A stretch of 21,009 nt of DNA from a virus. Position 1 is the stretch's first letter. Each line of letters opens with the position of its first letter. The position numbers were made by a program, and so were the translations under genes. The notes below the pieces were generated by a model. It saw only the letters and a program-made list of their open reading frames with translations. It searched no databases and had not been told where the DNA came from. This document shows, piece after piece, positions 1 to 7,429 of this stretch. The stretch spans positions 1 to 21,009 of the IMG/VR virus record IMGVR_UViG_3300002835_001331; one strand, written 5' to 3'.

Positions 1-324
1 ATCGAACAACAAAAATTAATCATTGAAGACTTTGATATTATTGCAGAATTGTCAACCTTTATTGCTAAAGGAACCAGTTTCGAGGCTGATGATGGTAGTC
101 ATGACGACCTAGTAATGTGCCTTGTACTTTTTTCTTGGGCAACAAATCAGTCATTTTTTGCAGATTTAACGAACACAAATCTTAAAGAGCGTTTATACCA
201 AGAACAAATGAGACAGATTGAAGAAGATGCGTTGCCTATGCCGTTAGCTGGGCATATTGATGTAGATGGAAGAGAGTTTGATTTTGTGTCTGGTGGTTCA
301 GCATGGAAAGTGGTCGAGCATTAA
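1..324 (+). CDS. 17: Terminase large subunit, C-terminal fragment
   Basis: The reading frame is open from base 1 and stops at 322-324, so only the last 107 residues of the protein are visible. The large terminase is the ATP-driven DNA packaging motor and headful nuclease docked on the portal. The visible part holds a HDDLVM motif at fragment residues 34-39, which matches the conserved Asp-rich segment near the end of the RNase H-like nuclease domain of T4 gp17; one of these Asp is probably a metal ligand. The tail after the nuclease domain is short and ends in KVVEH. Its place directly before the tail sheath gene agrees with the 17-18-19-20 order of T4-like phages. A TTG codon at 49 lies inside the frame and is not a real start. 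The identification rests on this one motif plus synteny. Confidence 0.85.
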   Translation: MEQQKLIIEDFDIIAELSTFIAKGTSFEADDGSHDDLVMCLVLFSWATNQSFFADLTNTNLKERLYQEQMRQIEEDALPMPLAGHIDVDGREFDFVSGGSAWKVVEH

Positions 325-337
325 AAACCCCGATTTA

Positions 338-345
338 CTAAATAA
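338..345 (+). promoter_or_regulatory. Candidate late promoter (CTAAATAA) before gene 18
   Basis: CTAAATAA sits in the 59-bp gap between the terminase stop and the sheath gene, 38 bp before the ATG. It differs from the T4 late consensus TATAAATA at its first positions but keeps the TAAATA core. The same nonamer ACTAAATAA occurs at 4327-4335 and 8806-8814, also next to virion genes. This is inferred from the motif and its position only. Confidence 0.45.
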
Positions 346-383
346 ACCGTAGAATTTCTATTCTCCCAGACAGGAGTAAACCC

Positions 384-2126
384 ATGGCATTTTTAGTTTC
401 TCCAGGAGTTAACACTTCTGAAATTGATCTTACAACATCCGTACCTGCAGTCGGAACATCAACTGGTGCAACCGTTGGCGTATTCCGCTGGGGTCCAGCT
501 AACACCATTGTCCAAGTCACAAGCGAATCTGATTTGGCACAAAAGTTTTTTGCACCAGACGCAAATACTGCAGGTTCCTTTATGGCTGCAGCAAACTTCC
601 TTGCATACGGCAACGACCTTCGCGTCGTTCGTGTAATTAACCCAACTGTTAGTGCAAATGCATCAAACAATGCAGTTTCAAACACAAGCCACTATGCAAC
701 GATTGCAAATGACGAAGATTACTTCAACAATCAGTATGCGGCATCAAATACAGTAGTCCAGTGGGCTGCTCGTTATCCTGGTGCTCTAGGAAATTCTCTT
801 AAAGTTTCTGTTTGCTCTGAAGAAGCATCCTTCTCGAGCTGGGCATATGCATCATTCTTCGATGCTGCACCAAACACATCAAACTATGCCGCTGCAACAA
901 CTGGAAACGCAAACCTAAAGGACGAAGTGCATGTCATCGTAGTTGACGAAGACGGTCTCCTAACAGGAACAGCAAATACAGTTCTAGAGCGTTGGGCAAA
1001 TCTATCAAAGGCAAGCGATGCTCGCGGCGATGATGGTTCAACAATCTATTATAAGGAAGTTGTATACCGTAACTCACAGTGGATTCACTGGCTAGGACAT
1101 GCCTCTGGTGCAAACGCAACCAATGCATGGGGTCAGACAGTTGCTACAGTAAATGCTTCTGGTGACAAGTTCCACCAGCCAGCTGTTGCTAACTACTCGC
1201 TTGCAAATGGTGCCGACGGTTCTGTTAAGCAGAGCGATATGGTAGCTGCTGTTGACTTGTTTGATAACAAGGAAAAAATTGATATTTCTCTACTCTTCAC
1301 AGGTGACTGTGGCATTGGAGCAAATTCTGCAATTAATCCAGTAACAGTATCAAACGAATACCTAACAGTTGCAGCAAGTCGTAAGGACTGCGTTGCGTTC
1401 GTATCACCTGCGTACGCAAATGTGGTTGGCTCACAAGCCTCTGTGTCTGCAGTTGTTAACCACCGCAATGCTCTAACCGATACATCTTACGGTGTGATGG
1501 ATTCAGGTTGGAAGTATCAGTACGACAAGTACAACGATGTCTACCGTTGGGTTCCACTCAATGCTGATATTGCTGGTCTTTGCGTTCGTACAGATCTACA
1601 ACGCGACCCATGGTTCTCGCCAGCTGGTCTAAATCGCGGTCAGGTTCGTAATCTTGTTAAGTTGGCATTTAACCCAACTCAATCAGAGCGCGATACGCTA
1701 TACAAGGCAGGTGTAAACCCAGTTGTTTCCTTCCCAGGAGAAGGTACTGTTCTTTTCGGAGACAAGACTCTACAGGGTCGCCCAAGTGCCTTTGACCGTA
1801 TCAATGTTCGTCGCCTCTTTATTGTTCTTGAAAAAGCAATTTCTACAGCTGCTCGTTCAAGCCTCTTTGAGTTCAACGATGAGTTTACAAGAAGCCAGTT
1901 CGTGGCACTTGTAGAACCATTCCTCAGAGATGTTCAGGGTCGTCGTGGTATCTTTGACTTCCGCGTTGTTTGTGACGAAACAAACAATACAGCAGGAGTT
2001 ATTGACCGCAACGAGTTTGTTGGCGATATCTACATCAAACCAGCAAGAAGTGTAAACTTCATCCAGTTGAACTTTGTCGCTGTTCGCAGTGGCGTAGCCT
2101 TCGACGAGATCGTTGGACGCTTCTAA
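384..2126 (+). CDS. 18: Tail sheath protein gp18
   Basis: This 580-residue protein is the contractile sheath subunit that surrounds the tail tube and drives DNA injection. It starts with the typical sheath N-terminus (FLVSPGVNTSEIDL, residues 3-16, then a SVPAVGTSTGATVGVFRWGP-like segment). The C-terminal part has the conserved sheath region with INVRRLFIVLEKAI, FEFND and FVGDIYIKPARSVNFI, ending in EIVGRF. T4 gp18 is 659 aa, so this is a shorter form lacking part of the variable surface domains, as in marine relatives. An AGGAG ribosome site lies 7-11 bases before the ATG. It is followed after 32 bases by the tail tube gene, the usual partner. The large - strand frame at 338-685 is a shadow. 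Confidence 0.95.
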   Translation: MAFLVSPGVNTSEIDLTTSVPAVGTSTGATVGVFRWGPANTIVQVTSESDLAQKFFAPDANTAGSFMAAANFLAYGNDLRVVRVINPTVSANASNNAVSNTSHYATIANDEDYFNNQYAASNTVVQWAARYPGALGNSLKVSVCSEEASFSSWAYASFFDAAPNTSNYAAATTGNANLKDEVHVIVVDEDGLLTGTANTVLERWANLSKASDARGDDGSTIYYKEVVYRNSQWIHWLGHASGANATNAWGQTVATVNASGDKFHQPAVANYSLANGADGSVKQSDMVAAVDLFDNKEKIDISLLFTGDCGIGANSAINPVTVSNEYLTVAASRKDCVAFVSPAYANVVGSQASVSAVVNHRNALTDTSYGVMDSGWKYQYDKYNDVYRWVPLNADIAGLCVRTDLQRDPWFSPAGLNRGQVRNLVKLAFNPTQSERDTLYKAGVNPVVSFPGEGTVLFGDKTLQGRPSAFDRINVRRLFIVLEKAISTAARSSLFEFNDEFTRSQFVALVEPFLRDVQGRRGIFDFRVVCDETNNTAGVIDRNEFVGDIYIKPARSVNFIQLNFVAVRSGVAFDEIVGRF

Positions 2127-2132
2127 TAAATA
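2125..2132 (+). promoter_or_regulatory. Candidate late promoter (AATAAATA) before gene 19
   Basis: AATAAATA overlaps the stop codon of the sheath gene and ends 26 bases before the tube ATG. It differs from TATAAATA by one base. The position would give the tube gene its own late transcript in addition to readthrough from gene 18. The match is short and AT-rich, so chance is possible. Confidence 0.4.
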
Positions 2133-2158
2133 GAATAGGATAAAGTCAGGAGAATACA

Positions 2159-2704
2159 ATGGCTTTTAATGTATCTGAATTTCGTTCTCAAATGCAGTTT
2201 GATGGCGCTCGCGCTAATCTCTTTGAAGTCGAGATGAACTTTCCACCTTTTGCGCAACCAGGGAACGCAGCAAGAAAGCTGCGTTTCGTTTGTAAAACTG
2301 CTCAGATCCCAGGATCTACAGTTGGCGTAGTACCAGTACAATACTTCGGTCGCGAAGTAAAGTTTGCTGGCAACCGCACATTCGCAGATTGGACAGTAAC
2401 CGTTCTAAACGATGAAGATTTCGTAGTCCGTAACGCATTCGAGCGTTGGATGAACGGAATCAATTCCCATCGTTTTAACACTCGCTCCGCTTCTGCTGCA
2501 ACGCCAAGTTCTTATGGTCAAGATGCCCTCGTTAAGCACTATGGCAAAACAGGCAATCTCATCAAACAATACAAGTTTATTGGCATGTTCCCAAATGACC
2601 TCGCACCAATAGATCTTGACTGGGGTAATAATGACTCCATCGAAGAATACTCAGTGACTTTTGCATATCAATGGTGGGAAGCAGCTGCCGAAAGCGTTGT
2701 TTGA
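2159..2704 (+). CDS. 19: Tail tube protein gp19
   Basis: This 181-residue protein is the subunit of the rigid inner tail tube through which DNA passes. The family signature is clear: NLFEVEM (residues 20-26), FVCKTAQIPGSTVG (43-56), the FGREVKFAGNRTFADWTVTV stretch (63-82), LNDED (83-87) and a C-terminal DLDWGNNDSIEEYSVTFAYQWW-like strand. T4 gp19 (163 aa) has the same blocks in the same order. An AGGAG ribosome site lies just before the ATG. The gene sits between the sheath and portal genes, as in T4. It shares a recognisable fold pattern with the protein at 8836-9378. Confidence 0.95.
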   Translation: MAFNVSEFRSQMQFDGARANLFEVEMNFPPFAQPGNAARKLRFVCKTAQIPGSTVGVVPVQYFGREVKFAGNRTFADWTVTVLNDEDFVVRNAFERWMNGINSHRFNTRSASAATPSSYGQDALVKHYGKTGNLIKQYKFIGMFPNDLAPIDLDWGNNDSIEEYSVTFAYQWWEAAAESVV

Positions 2705-2739
2705 TCATTTGCATTATTATTTTATCATGGAGTTAACAT

Positions 2740-4335
2740 ATGGCAGGAATTAATCTATTTGGATTCCAGATAGTCCGTGCTGATCAAACAGAGCAGTTAC
2801 AACCAGCAGTTACTACACCAACTACAGATGATGGTGCAATAAACATTACTTCTGGTGGGTATTTTGGCACATATTTGGATCTTGATGCTACATTTAAAAA
2901 CGAAAACGATCTTATCACTCGTTATCGTGAAATGGCTATGCAGCCAGAACTTGAAGCAGCAATCGATGATGTCGTCAATGAGTCTGTTGTTCATGACGAA
3001 AAAGGTAAATCCGTAACGATTATTCTTGACGATCTAGATCAACCAGACAATATTAAAGATATGATTCGCGCAGAGTTCGATGCAGTTCTGCGTCTATTAA
3101 ACTTTTCTAACAACGGCAATGACCTGTTTCGCCGTTGGTATATTGATGGAAGATTGTATTATCAAGTTCTAATTGACGAAAAACAACCTAAACTTGGTAT
3201 TCGTGAATTAGTATATCTCGACCCTCGCAAGATTAAAAAGGTCAGAGTTGTAGATAAAAAGAAAGATCCAAGAACAGGCATTGAAGTTGTTACAGGCTCT
3301 CGCGAGTTTTATGTTTACAACGATAAAGCAACTACGCTAGGTCAAACCTTTGTTTCATCACCAAGCGATGCAGGAGTAAAGATTGCTGCTGATGCTGTTG
3401 TAAATGTAAACTCTGGGTTAATGGATCCTAAACGCCAGATGGTACTGTCTTATCTACATAAGGCAATCAAACCACTCAACCAACTTCGTATGGTTGAAGA
3501 TGCTATCGTTATCTATCGTATCTCTCGCGCACCAGAACGCCGCGTGTTCTATATCGATGTCGGTAATATGCCGAAGGTTAAATCAGAACAATATCTTCGT
3601 GATATTATGACGAAGTTCCGTAACAAGGTTGTTTATGATTCTTCAACTGGCGAAGTCAAAGACGATCGTAAGTTTATGTCAATGATGGAAGACTTCTGGA
3701 TTCCACGTCGCGGTGAAGGTAAGTCAACAGAGATTACTACGCTACCAGCTGGTGAAAATCTTGGTGAACTTGCTGATGTTAAGTATTTTGAACAGAAACT
3801 TTACAAGTCATTGAATGTTCCTGTTTCAAGACTAGAATCTACTACAGGATTTACACTTGGCAGATCTACAGAAGTAACACGCGATGAATTGAAGTTTATG
3901 AAGTTTATCGAACGACTTCGTGACAAATTTTCATTAATGTTTGATGAACTTATGGAGCGTCAACTTGCATTAAAGGGCATTTGTTCGGTAGACGAATGGA
4001 ACGAATTAAAGCAAAAGATACACTACGACTTCTTAAAGGATAACAATTTTGCAGAACTAAAGGCATCTGAACTATTGGCAAACAGATTGCAGGTTATGCA
4101 ACAGATTGATCCATATGTTGGTGTATATTTCTCGAAGGATTGGATCCGCAAGAAAGTATTGAACATGAACGAAGAAGAGATTGAAGAAATCGCAAAACAG
4201 ATTGAATTAGAAAAAGCAGAAGAACCAGAACCTATTGAGGTTGGTGCTGCACCTGGTGTTGCTGAACCACAACCAACAGCAGCACCTCAAGCAAATGATA
4301 TTAATCAAATGTTTAAATCACAACTAACTAAATAA
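2740..4335 (+). CDS. 20: Portal vertex protein gp20
   Basis: The 531-residue product forms the dodecameric portal at one head vertex, the point of head initiation, DNA entry and tail joining. The length is close to T4 gp20 (about 524 aa). Recognisable family segments are FKNENDLITRYREMAMQPEL near residue 50, DDVVNESVV, the LVYLDPRKIKKVR region, and the core block around residues 255-390 (YRISRAPERRVFYIDVGNMP, then FWIPRRGEGKSTEI and FTLGRSTEVTRDELKF). The C-terminus carries a Glu-rich then Pro/Ala/Gln-rich tail. A TGGAG ribosome site precedes the ATG. The stop overlaps an ACTAAATAA box, and the acidic core gene follows after 11 bases. Confidence 0.96.
   Translation: MAGINLFGFQIVRADQTEQLQPAVTTPTTDDGAINITSGGYFGTYLDLDATFKNENDLITRYREMAMQPELEAAIDDVVNESVVHDEKGKSVTIILDDLDQPDNIKDMIRAEFDAVLRLLNFSNNGNDLFRRWYIDGRLYYQVLIDEKQPKLGIRELVYLDPRKIKKVRVVDKKKDPRTGIEVVTGSREFYVYNDKATTLGQTFVSSPSDAGVKIAADAVVNVNSGLMDPKRQMVLSYLHKAIKPLNQLRMVEDAIVIYRISRAPERRVFYIDVGNMPKVKSEQYLRDIMTKFRNKVVYDSSTGEVKDDRKFMSMMEDFWIPRRGEGKSTEITTLPAGENLGELADVKYFEQKLYKSLNVPVSRLESTTGFTLGRSTEVTRDELKFMKFIERLRDKFSLMFDELMERQLALKGICSVDEWNELKQKIHYDFLKDNNFAELKASELLANRLQVMQQIDPYVGVYFSKDWIRKKVLNMNEEEIEEIAKQIELEKAEEPEPIEVGAAPGVAEPQPTAAPQANDINQMFKSQLTK
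4328..4335 (+). promoter_or_regulatory. CTAAATAA box overlapping the portal stop codon
   Basis: This is the same CTAAATAA found before genes 18 and 3, here formed by the last codons of gene 20 and only 11 bases before the next ATG. A transcript starting about 7 bases downstream would barely include the TTGGAG ribosome site at 4336-4341. It is therefore a weaker promoter candidate than the other two and may be chance. Confidence 0.25.
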
Positions 4336-4346
4336 TTGGAGATATT

Positions 4347-4604
4347 ATGGATACCGTAGAATTAGTAAATTTAGCAATTGCTGGCGATAAAGATGCTCTA
4401 GAAACAGCATTTAATAACGCTATGGCTGCTAAAGTTACAGACGCTTTAGAAATTAAAAAAGTAGAACTCGCATCTAACCTATTAGGCAAAGAAGAAACCG
4501 ATGAAACTACAGACGCTACGATCGAAGCTGACGGAACAGATGGATCAACAGACATCCAGCATGAACCAACAGCAGAAGAATCAGCAGACACAGAACAGAA
4601 CTAA
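4347..4604 (+). CDS. 67: Acidic prohead core protein, gp67-like
   Basis: This 85-residue protein is strongly acidic, with about 22 Asp/Glu against 5 Lys. Its N-terminal half resembles T4 gp67 (an N-terminal helix with GDKDALETAFNNAMAAKV, residues 13-30), and its C-terminal half is an Asp/Glu/Thr-rich tail. T4 gp67 (80 aa) is an internal prohead core component needed for head shape and is cut by the gp21 protease. The place directly after the portal gene matches T4. A TTGGAG ribosome site precedes the ATG. Its last 44 or more bases are also read in another frame by the next gene, an unusually long overlap for this compact block. Confidence 0.8.
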   Translation: MDTVELVNLAIAGDKDALETAFNNAMAAKVTDALEIKKVELASNLLGKEETDETTDATIEADGTDGSTDIQHEPTAEESADTEQN

Positions 4605-5295
4605 CGCGCAGCGTATTGCTCAGTTAGTTAGAGCTGGTTTGATGCGAACCAGTGAGTTGCCTGCACTCAAACTTGCAATGGCGCGTCACGCTAAAGTTGG
4701 TGATGTTGCAAAACTACCAAAAAATCAACGCGATGTATTAAATCGTTACTATCAATCTACAGCATCAGCAGCTCTTGGTTCTCAGCAATCAACAACTGCT
4801 GTTCGCCGTAATATTATGAATGGTTACGAAATTTCCCGCGACGATTATATTAGCGAAGCAACATTCAGCGATCCTCCTATGATGCTCATATTAAAGCGTC
4901 AAGGAATTAGAATTTTCCCTGACGGTAAGCGTGTTGCATTGTATAAGAACGAAAAGCTCGGGTTGTCATTTACAGTACCATATTCTTCAACTGGACCAGA
5001 ACAAGAATTGACTAGCGTTTCTGAAGAAGTTGAAGATGTAATGGAAAGCCTTGATCAAGTTGCAAAATATGCTCAAGAAGAATCACCAAAGCAAACAGCT
5101 CGTCATATGAAATTTGATGATGGCTCTAAACTTAAAGTCAGTCATGGTGCAGCAAAAGCCATTCATATGGTCCATGGTGCATTAAACGACGAAAATAAAA
5201 AGAAGTTTGCTGAGATGCTTACGACGCCAAAGGGATTTGAAAAGGCAGCACATTTTTCCTTGAGCAAAGTAAACTTTTCGATTGGTGGCAAATGA
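4561..5295 (+). CDS. Conserved core-region protein of unknown function (67-21 interval)
   Basis: The frame is open from 4501, with ATG codons at 4501, 4540 and 4561. None has a clear ribosome site. I chose 4561, which gives 244 residues beginning with a Gln/Asn-rich stretch and the least overlap with the gene before. The body has a basic helical segment (residues 16-60) and then a motif of the type SDPPMMLILKRQGIRIFPDG followed by a short beta-like stretch. The C-terminal helical region includes HGAAKAIHMVHGALNDENKKKF. I recall similar proteins of unknown function at this place in marine T4-like phages but cannot assign a role. Position among core genes suggests a prohead component. Its stop overlaps the next start as ATGA. 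Confidence 0.75.
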   Translation: MNQQQKNQQTQNRTNAQRIAQLVRAGLMRTSELPALKLAMARHAKVGDVAKLPKNQRDVLNRYYQSTASAALGSQQSTTAVRRNIMNGYEISRDDYISEATFSDPPMMLILKRQGIRIFPDGKRVALYKNEKLGLSFTVPYSSTGPEQELTSVSEEVEDVMESLDQVAKYAQEESPKQTARHMKFDDGSKLKVSHGAAKAIHMVHGALNDENKKKFAEMLTTPKGFEKAAHFSLSKVNFSIGGK

Positions 5296-5621
5296 GCAGC
5301 ATCTTCTCAGCCATCAAGAATATTATTGTTGAGGCGGTAAAACGCAATCGTAATGTTGTGCGCATGGGTCGCACAAAACTTGTTCGTGCTCGTGTGCGTA
5401 CAGTTAAAGGTAAGGTTACAGTGCAACGCAGAAAGAAGTTTTCTGCTGTAAAGGGTTATACAATTCGTGGTGGTAAAGTTACTCGTATGACTTCAGCTGA
5501 AAGACTAAAAAGAAGAATTTCGCAGCGTAAGGGTAAGATTAAGCGTAAAGCAAAAGCAGCAAGAGCATTAATCAAAAGAAAAAGATCAATGCGTCGTAGA
5601 CAATCACTAGGATTAAAATAA
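5292..5621 (+). CDS. Very basic small protein, possible gp68-like core protein
   Basis: This 109-residue protein has 18 Lys and 22 Arg but only 2 acidic residues, with runs such as QRRKKF, RLKRRISQRKGKIKRKAKAA and RKRSMRRRQ. The start overlaps the previous stop (ATGA), with a GGTGG ribosome site. It ends directly before the protease gene, where T4 has the prohead core gene 68, so a gp68-like role is possible by position; I see no clear sequence match. The extreme charge suggests binding to DNA or to the acidic scaffold (gp22, gp67-like) inside the head. LxE or IxE protease sites are essentially absent, which would make it a stable internal protein if it is packaged. Confidence 0.8.
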   Translation: MSSIFSAIKNIIVEAVKRNRNVVRMGRTKLVRARVRTVKGKVTVQRRKKFSAVKGYTIRGGKVTRMTSAERLKRRISQRKGKIKRKAKAARALIKRKRSMRRRQSLGLK

Positions 5622-6266
5622 ATGAAACTAATCACAGAAACAATCGAATCAGTAAAGTTAATCACCGAAGAAAAGAACGGTGTGAAGACTCTTTACATTT
5701 CAGGTCCATTTCTTGTTGCAGAAACTAAGAATCGCAACGGTCGTATGTATAAGACTGACACTCTTGCAAAAGAAGTCAATCGTTACAACGAAGAGTATGT
5801 AACTAAGAATCGCGCATTCGGCGAATTGGGTCATCCAGATTCACCATCAATCAATCTAGACCGAGTATCACACTTAATCACTTCTTTAAAGCAAGAAGGT
5901 AATCAGTGGATCGGTAAGGCAAAAATTCTTGAAACACCAATGGGTAAGATTGCCAAGTCCCTTATGGAAGGCGGTGCAACTCTTGGTGTATCATCACGTG
6001 GCATGGGTTCACTTAAAGAAGTGAACGGTGTTAATGTGGTACAAGACGATTATTATCTAGCCACAGCGGCAGATATCGTAGCGGATCCGTCCGCACCAGG
6101 GGCTTTCGTTCAAGGTATTATGGAAAATAAAGAGTGGGTGTGGGATAACGGTAAGGTCAAAGAAATTGATGTTAACGCATATTATGAACAAATTAAGAAC
6201 GCAAAGCAAAAACAAATTGACGAAATCTCATTGAAGATCTTTGAGAATTTTGTGTCAAAACTTTAA
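5622..6266 (+). CDS. 21: Prohead core scaffold protease gp21
   Basis: This 214-residue serine protease degrades the scaffold and trims the capsid proteins during head maturation. Family landmarks are YISGPFLVAETKNRNGR (residues 25-41), the His-containing FGELGHP (66-72, candidate catalytic His71) followed by NLDRVSHLI, GVSSRGMGSL (122-131, candidate catalytic Ser124 or Ser125), and ADIVADPSAPGAF (150-162). The length matches T4 gp21 (about 212 aa). The ATG follows the previous stop with no gap, and an AGGAT ribosome site lies in the end of that gene. It stands immediately before its main substrate, gp22, as in T4. The catalytic roles are assigned by motif, not tested. Confidence 0.95.
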   Translation: MKLITETIESVKLITEEKNGVKTLYISGPFLVAETKNRNGRMYKTDTLAKEVNRYNEEYVTKNRAFGELGHPDSPSINLDRVSHLITSLKQEGNQWIGKAKILETPMGKIAKSLMEGGATLGVSSRGMGSLKEVNGVNVVQDDYYLATAADIVADPSAPGAFVQGIMENKEWVWDNGKVKEIDVNAYYEQIKNAKQKQIDEISLKIFENFVSKL

Positions 6267-6270
6267 AATT

Positions 6271-6278
6271 TATAAATA
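6271..6278 (+). promoter_or_regulatory. T4-type late promoter before gene 22
   Basis: TATAAATA is a perfect match to the T4 late promoter box recognised by RNA polymerase carrying gp55. It lies in the 39-bp gap between genes 21 and 22, 27 bases before the ATG and upstream of the TAGGAG ribosome site. A start about 6 bases downstream would leave a short normal leader. It would boost the scaffold and capsid genes, the proteins needed in the largest amounts. Confidence 0.75.
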
Positions 6279-6305
6279 TATTTACTTCTTTAGGAGTTAA
6301 CTAAA

Positions 6306-7400
6306 ATGACAAAGTCTCTATCAGAATCTGCTGCTGAAATTCTCAAAGCATCACTTGCATCAGCAGGTAAGGAACCAGCCGCAAAACTTCCAAGCGCGGA
6401 AGAAGACCTCGGTGGCGAAACAAACGAAGTGCCAGACGGTGGCGATGTTGGCAAAAAGGCAGCAGCTAGTGTAAAGCAAGCAGCCAAGCCAGGACAAAGC
6501 GGCGCACCATCTGAGCCAATTAAGAAAATGGCTACAGAAGAAACAGAAGAAGTCCTTGACGAAAAGAAGGACTATGAAGAAGAAAACGACGAAGATGAAG
6601 AAGAGAAAGAAATTTCTGAGGCAGAACTAGCAGAAGCCAAGAAAAAAATGAGAATGGACATGGTCGCCAAGCACAAAGGCTCAATGGCTGAAGATGTCAA
6701 TGCTCTTTTCAATGGTGAATCACTTTCTGAAGAGTTCCGCGTCAAAGCAACAACTATCTTCGAAGCAGCTGTTCAGTCTCGCGTAGAAAAGATCGTTGAG
6801 GATGTTATTGCCGACAACGAATCAATTCTTGAAGAAGCAGTTGAAGGAATCAAGGCAGAGCTTGCAACACAAGTTGATGAGTATCTCAACTATGTTGTCG
6901 AGCAATGGATGGAAGATAACGCAGTAGCAATTGAGTCTGGTTTGCGTTCAGAACTAACTGAAGACTTCATCAACGGTCTAAAGAATCTATTCGCAGAGCA
7001 CTATATCGATCTTCCAGACGAGAAGCTCGAAGTTGCTGAATCACTTGCAGAAAGAGTTGTTGAGTTGGAAGAAGCGTCAGCTGCTCGCGATGAGCAGTTC
7101 GTTGCTCTTTCAAAGGAACTCAACGAAGCCAAGAAAAACGAAGCAATTCGCAAGATTTGTGAAGGTCTAACCGAAGTACAAGTCGGCAAAATGAAATCGC
7201 TCGCAGAGGGCGTGGAGTTCACCACAGAGGGTGAGTTTAATAATAAGCTCGCAGTTATTCGCGAGAACTACTTCCCAACAAAGAAAATCGTGAGTGAGGT
7301 AAAGGTTTCTGAAGAGACGTCTACAGAACAACCTGAAGTAGTTGCTAATGGTATTATGAGTCATTATGTTAAGGCAATTTCCAAATCACTACCAAAGTGA
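6306..7400 (+). CDS. 22: Prohead core scaffolding protein gp22
   Basis: This 364-residue, highly acidic and largely helical protein forms the inner core on which the capsid shell assembles and is then degraded by gp21. After an Ala/Lys-rich N-terminal region comes an Asp/Glu block (about residues 77-110). Long helical, coiled-coil-like segments follow (about 110-290), with many LxE/IxE tripeptides that fit the T4 prohead protease cleavage rule. T4 gp22 is 269 aa, so this form is longer, mainly through the N-terminal charged part. A TAGGAG ribosome site precedes the ATG. Its position between the protease and the major capsid protein is diagnostic. Confidence 0.93.
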   Translation: MTKSLSESAAEILKASLASAGKEPAAKLPSAEEDLGGETNEVPDGGDVGKKAAASVKQAAKPGQSGAPSEPIKKMATEETEEVLDEKKDYEEENDEDEEEKEISEAELAEAKKKMRMDMVAKHKGSMAEDVNALFNGESLSEEFRVKATTIFEAAVQSRVEKIVEDVIADNESILEEAVEGIKAELATQVDEYLNYVVEQWMEDNAVAIESGLRSELTEDFINGLKNLFAEHYIDLPDEKLEVAESLAERVVELEEASAARDEQFVALSKELNEAKKNEAIRKICEGLTEVQVGKMKSLAEGVEFTTEGEFNNKLAVIRENYFPTKKIVSEVKVSEETSTEQPEVVANGIMSHYVKAISKSLPK

Positions 7401-7429
7401 TATTTTTAACTTGAACGGAGAAATCTATC

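Noticed and set aside
338-685. 115-codon - strand frame at the start of the sheath gene
   Set aside because: It overlaps the conserved sheath N-terminus and has no motif or signal of its own.
4347-4604. Programmed frameshift joining the gp67-like protein to the next frame
   Set aside because: The frames overlap enough to allow it, but I see no slippery heptamer or following structure, and the gp67-like protein has the normal length of its family.
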